Assembly (NCBI GenBank): GCA_032622095.1
Contig: CP136065.1
Span: forward strand, 64,277,094-64,341,093
Source: Siphonodentalium dalli
Lineage: Eukaryota > Mollusca > Scaphopoda > Gadilida > Siphonodentaliidae
Reading direction: 5' to 3'
DNA length: 64,000 bases
In this document: positions 54,801-64,000 of the stretch, piece by piece
How the letters are laid out: the number at the start of each line of letters is the position of its first letter
How positions within the stretch are numbered: the first letter of the stretch is position 1
Notes under the pieces: model-generated
The model's database searches: none
What the model was told of the DNA's origin: nothing
Seen by the model: only the letters and a program-made list of their open reading frames with translations
Made by a program: the position numbers and the translations under genes

Positions 54801-57320
54801 TGTATCAATCAATCTAGTGGGTTGGACTAAGATCTCGAGGACACCTGGCTATCATATCTCCATGAAGATACAGATGTTTCAAAGAAATTTCCAGGTGCTC
54901 ATCTGTTAATGGTGCTATATATTGGCTAAATTTATTTGTTTAAACGAAATGTTGCTGCGCACATATATCAGCTACATGTGCCAGGCACAGAGCGAGATTT
55001 TGAGTTGTTTATGTCAGTCGATGAGTCTGTTCTAAAACCCTTGTCAGATGTCAGTATTGGTAGGATCGTGAAAAGTCTTGTGCTACTAACTGCATTTTCT
55101 TGTATATCAGAAGAAACTATATTTGACTGCACACTGTGACCACTATTTTCGAACAGGCCTTCCATATCTCTTGACAAATTGTAACTTTTTGTGGAAACTG
55201 TATTGAATGGAACAGACTAAATTTTGTTATTATATATATGCAATCCTCTGACGGTTCGAGGTCTCTCAGTTTGCACGAATATATGTATCTCTTCAATATA
55301 ATGATACATATACGTTTAATGCTTCTTCTAGTTATCTCTTTTTGCTAGCTCATTGTGTGAATGCCTTGATTGCCATTCCCATATAAACATGACTGTTAAG
55401 AAGATATAATTGTTCAAGTGACTTATGTGGGTCACCATATGTCGGGATTGTGAAATGTGAACGCCCAACTACTTAAAATGATATGGAGATGGCCTGGTGA
55501 CTGTATATATGGATATCGGCAATCTTATCAATGACAGTGCATATCCGCTCGCCATCCGTGACGCAAACGACACCAAATGTGATTTAATTCATGGTATATC
55601 ATTAGAGAACGAGAGGCCGATCACGATCGGCAGATGTTTAACCCATACCTTGGCGATAGCGACTAGCCATAACTGATAATTTGTCAAAGATATGATCACG
55701 GGAATTAATCCATATATCAGTACCCAACTTGAAAAAAAGTTCAAATAATTTGTCTTAAGAAAGGGTTAAAGTATTTGGGTTGGGGAGGAGTACATGTAGT
55801 TTTAAATCTCATAACTCTGTCCCTATTCACACAAGGACCTCTCACTGTGAGATCCAATGGTTTAGTGATTTCGGAGGACATGTTTAGGAGTTTAAGTTAA
55901 CTCATTGGAAGCAAAAGTGATAAATACCTATCTTTGCCACTTTTGACATGCCAGATATTCAAAATTTATTATTCACTTCTAAAGAGAAATTATAATTTGT
56001 TGACAAGCCAGACTGTTTAGAACGACATACATGTAGGGGATTCCATCTCATATTTAAATGGTACTTTAATTACCCCCCCTTCCCCCATATTCCCCAGTTA
56101 TTTGTTTATCAAACATGGACAGATATAAGATCAGATCTGACCTGTGTATTAAATAAGATTAAGTGTTTCATAACAGGGGTGTATGGTTTTCAAAAATATA
56201 TGTAGTTTATACAATTCAAAAGTATTATCTATATAATGTTATACAGACATAATATGATGGGGATGCTGGCCCCTATGACCACTAAATCGTTCATATAAAA
56301 GAAAGTAAGTTAGCCCTCATTTGAATGGTTTCACACATTACAATGTTTTACAAGTAGCTTGGACACTAAAAGCCCAACCTTCAATGTTAATCTTTTAAGT
56401 GCTCTGTGGCCCCTAAAATTCAATCAACCATGAAAATGTGAACAAATGGGAAAATAAGGTTCCTGGAAATACTAACATCTACCATATTGATTTTCAAAAC
56501 AAGTCATCACTTACAATAGTCATGTATATTTATCTGCCTGTTTCCCATTGCATATATAAATCATATTGGCTATCAGCTGTTGTTTTAATTAATTAATGTC
56601 TGAAGGGTTAATATATTTTTCAAAAATCAATTAATCAGTCAATACCAAAATTGATAGAAGTGAATAGTGTGCAAAGATACCCAATAGATATTAAGAGATA
56701 TGAGGAAGAGTCCATGTACATTATAGCATGTGTCTATGGAAACCTTGGAAAGGGTTAATTATTTTTGAAGCAAATTAATGGAATTTAGAAGACACTTATA
56801 TAGGTGGGGGGGGGCCTTATCTCACCCTGTAGTGAAATTTCAAGAATAGGAGAAACACCAGTCTTATGCTGCCATTAATCAATTTGACAGTTAGAATAAA
56901 CAAACAGCCAGCCACCAGTGTTGTTTATCTTGACCCACCATAGCTCTGTATCATATCTCATCACTCATTTCATAACAGATTTCACTTGGAATGACAACAT
57001 CTATAAAATGTCCTCTCATATAATCTGGATGTTGGATGATCACATGGTAATTTATTGATATCATTATATTACATGAAACTATTGCAATAAAATCTTCATA
57101 TTTTCAAAACAGGATATCACACCTAATTAATCGTATAAAACTAAAATAAATGAAAGTTTTTTGTTTTTTTTTATTATTAAAATTTTTTTTTTATTGTTTA
57201 TATTAAAGTTCAAACAAAATTGAATATTTGTATATGCTAAATTTACTAAGGATCTAAATCTAAAAAAAATCGATTTAAAAAAAAAAAAATTCTCAAAAAG
57301 GGTCATAACTCCTTTAAAAT
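54801..57320. other. Longest stretch without recognised repeats; no gene called
   Basis: About 2.5 kb of mostly unique AT-rich DNA. The frame 54936-55139 (67 codons; includes ERDFELFMSVDESVLKPLSD) looks more protein-like than its neighbours and could be an exon or a fragment, but it has no recognised domain and no clear splice sites. Poly-A/T runs near 57140-57290. Confidence 0.4.
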
Positions 57321-57602
57321 TAATTGGGTCAAACCCATATTCGAACTCGATCTGTATTTTGGGCTGTGAAACTCACATACCAAATTTGGTTCAAATCAGA
57401 TAAAAAATGTTTGAGTTATGGCAGAATGCGTGAATTCTAAGTTGAAAAAGGGCCATAACTCTGTAACAAAAACTCGGATCAAACCCAAATTCGAACTCGA
57501 TCTGTATTTTGGGCTGAGAAACCCATATACAAAATTTGGTTCCGATCGGATAGAAAATGTTTGAGTTATCGCATTACTCGTAAAGTGTCTACGGACAGAC
57601 AG

Positions 57603-57644
<42 letters not shown>

Positions 57645-57660
57645 GGACGAACGACGAGTG
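57321..57660. repeat. Two ~149-bp repeats followed by (CAGA)n
   Basis: ttcgaactcgatctgtatttt and aaaatgtttgagttat occur twice (57340-57425, 57488-57570), then a (gaca)n tract at 57594-57646. The repeat plus a GACA tract resembles a non-autonomous element; termini were not determined. Confidence 0.65.
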
Positions 57661-57962
57661 GTCAATCCGGGCAACGACACTATGTTTACCATACTATGGT
57701 ATGGGTAAACATAAAAACGTGTATGAATTTGGTGGAATTTGGTTTATTAAATCAATTGTTGATGCAACGCTGACTCGAACAACGCCATATTGCGAAGATG
57801 ATTATGTATTCGTTTGGTGGAAATTAGCGACAAAACTATTTCACCATATTTTTTTAAGTTCCCCTCCCACCAACCCGCACCATTATCATCCTTGTAAAAA
57901 GTTACCCCTCTTAGAACGCCTTGGTGCAATCTCGATTGTACCGCGTGAAGTTATATATTATA

Positions 57963-58331
57963 TAGTAAATTATATAGGCGATCAAACGGACGGGCATGCA
58001 GATCGGCAGATGTTTTTAAAAATTATCATTTATTTTTAAATTTGGGAATAGATTTTTAAAACTTGTTTTGCTTTATTCTATTTTATGGATGTTAGTTTTG
58101 AAGACTATTATAATATTTAATGTGTCCTGTCAACACATTTGGTATTTTGAAAAAATAGTGATTTTGAAGCCATTTTCAATAAGCTTGGTATTATTTCTTT
58201 TAAATGGGGAATGTGACCCTAAAATAATATAATAAAAAAAATCCCAGACCCTTGTGTCTTATATATATGTACTTTTAGTATTATGACCAATTTGTGCCAG
58301 GGGCCGGTGGCAACGCCGGGTAACCCTGCTA

Positions 58332-58332
<1 letters not shown>
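57963..58332 (+). mobile_element. Helitron-like element, right end at CTAG (start uncertain)
   Basis: The 3' end has CCGGtggcaacgCCGG, then gtaaccctg and CTAG|T (58329-58332), as in 53589-54595. The left 207 bp duplicate 54593-54800. The 5' TC start could not be located. Confidence 0.55.

Positions 58333-58374
<42 letters not shown>
58331..58374. repeat. (AT)n microsatellite
   Basis: About 21 uninterrupted AT dinucleotides immediately after the Helitron-like CTAG end. Confidence 0.97.
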
Positions 58375-58378
<4 letters not shown>

Positions 58379-59517
58379 TTATCAATGACAACACATAAGT
58401 ATTACGAATAGGGTAATACGTCACTGGAATGTGTGTTCTTTCTATTCGTTGTCGTTTTTCTCTATCCGTTGTTATGATTACGGTTTTGTATTTTCAACAA
58501 AACTCACTAATACATCATTTAGTAATAAGGTCGCGATTGTTTCCCCAGCTCCTCGATGTGGGAGATGACTCTGAAATATGTTTTTAAATTGTGATCACCA
58601 TGTGGCCTTAATTTTATCTATTAGTGGCAAACAAATCATTCGTTTCATGAAAAAACAGAATCTTACGAAACACAAAGCGCTAAGCTATGACCTGTTAACA
58701 ACATAATTAAGTACAAAATAATCAGAGCCATCATCCTCTTATTCCGAGTGGCAAGCACGATTGTCTCACAACCGGACTTGTAATCGTCAATTCTGCGAAA
58801 GGATTTTTGGACCGTCCGAAAAAATTACGACAACAAATTTCTATTCGTAATAATTATCTGTCGTCGTTCATTGTGCGAAAGGTGTCTAATAATTGAACTA
58901 ATACTGATAAGAAATACGAATTATACTCTTACCACTCACAGCAAGATGGTATATAGTTCTGTTTGCCGTGATTATAGTGTTTCTCTCTCTATATATATAG
59001 ATTGAAATAAATATATTTATTTTTTCACATTAAATTACTGATTTCAGTTGACAACTCTTGTGGATTCCAGAACAAATATGATGTTTCCTATGGAATAAAG
59101 CGGGTTACGTTCACAATAATGGCATTGTATAGTATACCGTCATTGGTGATTTAGGACTTAAGTCCACTACGAAAGAGTAAGGCAACCGTTCTTCGACGTA
59201 AACCATCAAGTATTAACGGTTTACACCAGTGTATTTTTTTTTCTCTCAGTCCGAATCGATGCCCGCTAATCCACTGAGATCGGCCGCCCGTAACTGAAGT
59301 AATGGCGATTCATGCGATTGAATAATAGATTATGGATTATGCAGTCTGATTACACTTGCTTGTTTGCGTCAAAGGAAACTTGACTACAAAACGTGTTGAT
59401 GATGAAGTACACAGTTAATGCCTGATACGTAGATCTAATCTTTAGTAAAAGAAGAGGACAGACAGTTGAGAAACAAGGTATGAATTTTTTTTTATTTAGT
59501 ATAGAGACAGGGGTGAC
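58375..59517. other. No gene recognised; relative of 8718-8850 inside
   Basis: The part 59165-59400 (cttcgacgtaaaccatc; ttgtttgcgtcaaagga) is an old relative of 8718-8850. Nothing coding was recognised. Confidence 0.45.
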
Positions 59518-59970
59518 GAAAACATGTAGTTCCGGACACGTAGATGGGGTGTGTGGGTCACCATGAGCTCAAACATCAGTTTTTTCCGCATGCTGAATAT
59601 ATTTTTTAAAAATATATTATCAATTTCGACCCATAAATGGCAATAAACATTGTATACTGAAGTATGTAATATATATATATAGTGGTATATATAAGTGGGT
59701 TATCTTTTCAGAACCCATACTGAACCCCTCTGTTGTGTGCATATAATTCATCACTGTTCCAGATTGTGACCCGAAACAATTGTGTCAGTATCAATAACAA
59801 AAACATATGTGATACGTTGAAGGGTTGTGTTATCGTGTAGATATTTGTCAACCATTTTCGAAAAAGGGGGTGGGTCCCAGAAAATACACCGGGAAAAGGT
59901 GTGTTGGGTGCCAAAATAGGTCAAAATTACAAAAGCGCCTACGTGCCTGGAACATTTTTCCGCCTCCCCA
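59518..59970 (+). mobile_element. Diverged hAT-like MITE related to family E
   Basis: Starts CAGGGGTGACG and ends near CGCCTCCCC. The interior keeps gggtgggtcccagaaaat- and acgtgcctgg-type phrases of family E. Only a weak flank repeat (agaga) is seen, so it is older or a different subfamily. Confidence 0.5.
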
Positions 59971-60472
59971 AGAGATACATATACCTGCATGTAGCCAAGT
60001 GGAAAACAAATTGACGTTGGTGAAGGAACCTGACCTGTGTTTTCCGATTGTCCGATATATACCCATGCAGCGGACGCGTGGACATGAAGACTACTATCGG
60101 GGAAGTGTGCACCGGAAATAGTAATATTCTACGGCCGTATTCGTGCGTGTCAGTCAGTGTCAATCGTTAAAATAATTGGCGGTAAATTATTCATGGACGA
60201 ATACTCTGCAACATATTCGCCAGGTAAAACAAACAATCAGTTCTTCGAGTAATTATTATAGCGAGTATAGCGACCTATATGGATTGTCTATTGGCGATTT
60301 ATCATGGTTTATCCGCTGAGCGATAGCTATAGTCACATATACAACTTCCTAGGAAGTGCATTCTGCTGTTCCAATATAGTGGGAGATCCTTTTTTTGTGT
60401 GTCAATATTCGAACCCATGTTCAGAGCTGATACGCTTCCCAACTCTCGGTGAAAGTGCTTCCTTTTTACGAA
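59971..60472. other. No gene recognised
   Basis: Overlapping short frames on both strands (59825-60163, 60304-60555) without domain evidence. Confidence 0.45.
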
Positions 60473-60549
60473 TGTTCCCGTGGCCGAGTCTGTATAACAT
60501 CATCGCAGTTTGGGATATACGAGGTTGTCGAGGGTTCAACTCCGACATG
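60473..60549 (+). mobile_element. Degenerate tRNA-like (SINE head) sequence
   Basis: GTGGCCGAGT (60480-60489) matches box A of Ser/Leu-type tRNAs, and GGGTTCAACTCC (60532-60543) matches box B at a suitable distance of about 45 bp. The T-stem and acceptor stem pair poorly, so a functional tRNA is unlikely. A tRNA-derived SINE or tRNA pseudogene fits better. Confidence 0.45.
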
Positions 60550-60725
60550 GGCTAAAAATGGCGGCCGATTTTCAAGCTTGAACTGGGATCGATTTTCAAT
60601 CCGAGTTGAGGGCACCTCAATGTGGTATTCAGATCGATACATGGCCTTTCCAATAAGAAATGAGAATTTGTTCAGGCTCACTGAATTGGTGAATATTGTG
60701 AAAAATAATTTAGAAAATTTGTTAA

Positions 60726-61000
60726 CCCTTTCAGTGCCAGGGGCCGATATCATCGGCCATAATTTACGGTCTGTAAAATCGGCCCTAAAAAAATAAAAAA
60801 CATTTTTTTTTTTTAGATTTTTTAAAAATTATTAAAATTGTAAAAAATTGTAAAAAATAATAACAAATGATGAAAAATTGTTAGGCCAATGCATTTTCTT
60901 ATATATGCGAGGCGACCTATGGTCGACTCGCATATATAAGAGAATGCATTGGCACAGGGTATATGGGTTGATACAAAAATCGGACCTGGCACTCAAAGGG
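60726..61000. mobile_element. TTAA hairpin-core MITE, family F, copy 6 (275 bp)
   Basis: TTAA at 60722-60725 and 61001-61004. Ends CCCTTTCAGTGCCAGG and CCTGGCACTCAAAGGG are inverted repeats. One hairpin module identical in plan to copies 4 and 5 (ggcgacctatggtcgac loop). The outer ends differ from those copies apart from CCCTTT. Confidence 0.88.
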
Positions 61001-61383
61001 TTAAAGTACTCATTGTATGGCTTTTCAAGGATGTTTACAAAAATCCATTTCACAACTCCTTCCAATTTTATACCCATTTTGTAGAGTTTACAGTGCTGAT
61101 TAGAGAACTAGAGAACATTTCCCAGTTTCGTTGTCGTGTATAATCGATGTTATATGACTCCAAAAATTGGAAGTTTATCTAATTTAGCCATAAATTGGTT
61201 TCTCAAAATCACATATTTCTCACAAATTAAGAGACATGTCAGCAGTAACACTGCAAAATGTTGTTCAGGCTGCGCTCCAAAGTTCGTTCCATAGTAACAC
61301 TGTCACTGTATCCATATACATAAACTTCACCATGAACAAAATTTCATGACTTTTCCAGGATTTTCGTGAAAGTTTTACGACCT

Positions 61384-61468
61384 TCCCTGAGAAAACTCCA
61401 TAACTTTTTGGAAAATAGATTAATGCAAAACATTGTTCCAAGTTTTCCTCTTATAACTCAACTTCGTT
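61384..61468 (+). repeat. 85-bp direct repeat, copy 1
   Basis: ccctgagaaaactccataac through tcttataactcaacttc is present again at 62168-62250 with a single mismatch by eye, about 783 bp downstream. Confidence 0.9.
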
Positions 61469-61485
61469 GACAATTTGACATTGCC

Positions 61486-61755
61486 ACCAGCTCAACCATG
61501 TGATTGAATGTTTTTATACATGAGTATGAGCACGTACTGGCTCTATCAGGATTAAAACCCAGCTCATTTGTTCTAACTCGACCTTCTATTTTCCGAATGG
61601 GCACTTTATACCATGCTGTCACCAGCTCAACCATGTGATTGAATGTTTTTATACATGAGTATGAGCACGTACTGGCTCTATCAGGATTAAAACCCAGCTC
61701 ATTTGTTCTAACTCGACCTTCTATTTTCCGAATGGGCACTTTATACCATGCTGTC
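61486..61755. repeat. 135-bp tandem duplication
   Basis: accagctcaaccatgtgatt starts at 61486 and 61621. The two units look identical through ataccatgctgtc. Recent duplication. Confidence 0.95.
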
Positions 61756-62515
61756 GCCCAATTTTTGCACAATGCACTCATACAGAGACCTATATAACAT
61801 AGTTCAGAGATAACTAGTTCGCTTCTACCTCCCCCCCCCCCTACATAAAAACAAACATTTGCATAGAGCTTATGAACCCCACATAATTCATGTCCTTGTT
61901 GGTAGAGGCGAAGAAATATAATGAAATTGAAATGAAATTGAAATGAATTGCATGCTATATCTGTCGTTCAATATATCATCAGACAATTCTAGGACGCGGA
62001 GAACTTTCCCCTCCTTCTTAATTACGTATACACATAATAAGGGGGTTCAATGATCATTAGCGCATTAGTCATGCAGAATAAACTATGTCAGTCGTAATAA
62101 TTGTTCTTCTGGGGTATCTGTTGTTCCATATAACATCAGACAGTTCTGGGGCACGGAGAATGCATTTCCCTGAGAAAACTCCATAACTTTTTGGAAAATA
62201 GATTAATGCAAAACATTGTTCCATGTTTTCCTCTTATAACTCAACTTCAGAAACTGAAATATGTCGCCCTTCTGGTGCGATCTTCTATTTTCCTATTGTC
62301 CAATCGCGAGTCCATTAACCCTGATGGAAAGTGTGACAGAACGCACATGAATTTTCAAGGAAGGTAGCACAATTCGATGACATTTGCAAACTCTTGCTAG
62401 GTTGACAAAATGCAAACGTGCAAAACTTCAACTTTGATAGTTGATACCTGGCCACCAATACCTCTTATTCATGGGCTCATTGGTCCGATCTAATTATTCT
62501 GGTATATAGAGTATT
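61756..62515. other. No gene recognised; second copy of the 85-bp repeat
   Basis: A poly-C run near 61831-61841 and the repeat at 62168-62250. Two similar phrases (tcatcagacaattctagg / catcagacagttctgggg) lie before each 85-bp copy context, so a longer old duplication is likely. Confidence 0.5.
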
Positions 62516-62650
62516 TGCCCTAAATAAAAAAAACTCCTTAACCACAGCAGAATTGTTCAGGATTTAGTCGGAACAAGGCCATATTTCCGACTAAATCCTG
62601 AAAAGTTACCCATATTTCTGCTGTGGTTAAGGAGTTAATTATTTAGGGCA
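62516..62650. repeat. 135-bp foldback element
   Basis: Outer arms tgccctaaata / tatttagggca and aactccttaaccacagcaga / tctgctgtggttaaggagtt; inner arms ttcaggatttagtcggaa / ttccgactaaatcctgaa. Almost the entire element is paired, with a ~10-nt loop. Confidence 0.92.
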
Positions 62651-63040
62651 TTACTGTACACCGAACATAATTATGGTGGTTGTATACTGTCATATCGGAC
62701 AGGGCATCCTCAAGTACTACGCGCAGTATAAATTATGTCAGTCTTTCTGCGAGAGAGAAAAATATAAGCCCTATACTTCTACAGAAAACCGTATATTATT
62801 AAACTGAATGAACTATTCAATTCGGGAAAGGGGAAGAGAACACAAAATATTTCACTGTTCACTAAAAGGGTTATGCCATTCTTTAGGCTCTCCTGGGCAT
62901 TCTTAACCGCACACATTAGAACACCACCATGGGTTGTTGAATTAAATAATTGTTCATTTCAATAATTCCACTATATATTATATATTATCTTGCACATAAT
63001 AATCGCTCAAAAATCCTCATGCATCGCAAACTATATATTA
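62651..63040. other. No gene recognised
   Basis: AT-rich spacer between the foldback element and the Helitron-like element. Confidence 0.5.
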
Positions 63041-63968
63041 CTAGCAGGTGACCCGACTTCGTCCGGGCTTTGACCTTGAATTGACCATTTTGAAGGTCAA
63101 GGTAAGGTCAGGGTAACGATTTGACCCATTGAGTTAATTCTGCCTTTTTAATCAAGAGAAATTATGGTACCCGTCCCGTGATGGTACCCGTCCCTAAAAG
63201 AGGTACGTTTGTGGGTACCTGTTTCAAAGTGAAGATCGCCTCGGGCGGAAAAACTTACCCGATTAAAATCTCCCCCGTTCCTTGGAACCCCTAAGTACCA
63301 AGACAGACATAAGAATCACAACTGGCGTGGTTCGTCTCATGGCTTTGTTCGAAAAAGCAATTGCAACAGCTTCCGAGACACGTATGCTGCACCTAGGTGT
63401 AAAATTTCGTCGAAATCCGCCAGTTTTACACGATTTGACCTCTTTGATCATTTTCAAGGTCAATGTCAGGTCGGAGTCACAATTTAACCCATCCATGACA
63501 CTTCCCGTGGGTAGCACGTTTGAGCTCAATCGGTTCGAGTCTATAAAGGACACACACATATATATCATTTGTGTGTACCCGTTTCAAGGTGAAGATCACC
63601 TCGGGCCAAACAACTGACCCCGATGAAAATCTCCCCCGTTCCTAGGAAGCCCTAAGTACGTAAGAATCACACAACACGCTCATGTCTGGATACAGTCACG
63701 CTCACATGTGGACCCAGACGTAAGAATGACATTACACGCATACGCTCTTTATCAACGACACTGCGGATACGAACGCTCTTTAACTATCAACGCGATTAAC
63801 TCCACCGTGCCAATGGCGGTAATTTTTGTGACTGGGGTGGAGAATGGCTGCTCTGAGCTTCTCCAAAACGGCGGTAAACACTTCCCGTGGGTTTTAATCG
63901 GTCCAGCCGTTTCCCGGCCATAGCTAACAGACAGACAGACAAACAGAAGTCCCAAAATATATAATAGA
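63041..63968 (-). mobile_element. Helitron-like non-autonomous element (928 bp)
   Basis: Read on the minus strand: A|TCTATTATATATTTTGGG, then a (tgtctg)n phrase, ending with the hairpin CCCGgacgaagtCGGG, spacer and CTAG|T. Homologous to 2499-3727 across the body (phrases gagctcaatcggttcgagtc, aacgctctttaactatcaac). Frames inside are not genes. Confidence 0.75.
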
Positions 63969-64000
63969 TATATATGTATTATTATATTGTAATTATCCAC

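Noticed and set aside
60473-60549. Functional tRNA gene
   Set aside because: Boxes A and B are present but acceptor and T stems pair poorly, so a SINE head or pseudogene is more likely.

Overview
The window looks like AT-rich, repeat-dense nuclear DNA of an animal, most plausibly a marine invertebrate such as a mollusc. The evidence is a Penelope-like retroelement, many MITEs, Helitron-like ends, tRNA-derived SINE-like pieces, long minisatellites, and one host-like exon with a GT splice donor. The species cannot be fixed from sequence alone. There is no bacterial operon, CRISPR array or rRNA. Almost all short open frames are shadows of repeats.

Layout. 1-9.3 kb: Helitron-like DNA (2.5-3.7 kb), a ~52-bp tandem repeat, and one credible host exon on the minus strand (5673-6042; cytosolic tail plus membrane anchor of a type II membrane protein). 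9.3-11.7 kb: a ~29-bp minisatellite, followed by a SINE-like insertion. 12.9-19.2 kb: a degenerate ~180-bp satellite split by different insertions (two hAT-like MITEs, a 295-bp tandem array, an 80-bp-arm palindrome, a TTAA MITE, a 1.1-kb hAT-like element with 8-bp target duplication). 19.28-30.56 kb: the centrepiece, a head-to-tail array of a Penelope-like element, one 5'-truncated copy followed by two complete 4,604-bp units. 31.8-35.1 kb: a minisatellite that flips orientation, bounded by ~112-bp inverted repeats. 35-64 kb: a patchwork of MITEs, Helitron-like elements, palindromes and tandem repeats, with no convincing host gene.

The Penelope array. Each full unit has a 5' leader with a TATA-like box, a hammerhead-ribozyme-like fold and a possible small intron. 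ORF1 (480 aa) has a C-terminal SGNH/GDSL-hydrolase-like domain. A second frame carries the Penelope reverse transcriptase and GIY-YIG endonuclease. That second frame has no ATG before its conserved N-terminus. It overlaps ORF1 by only 16 nt in the -1 frame, and inside that overlap, directly before the ORF1 stop, lies T TTA AAC, the classical -1 slippery heptamer. Six nt downstream a long-range stem can be drawn. The simplest reading is that this retroelement makes an ORF1-RT-endonuclease fusion (about 1,268 aa) by programmed -1 frameshifting, in a class normally described with one long ORF.

A second theme is a family of TTAA-flanked MITEs that share a near-identical ~70-bp hairpin module but have different outer ends. 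At least six copies occur, two of them inserted into the same older repeat, with empty sites visible elsewhere in the window.
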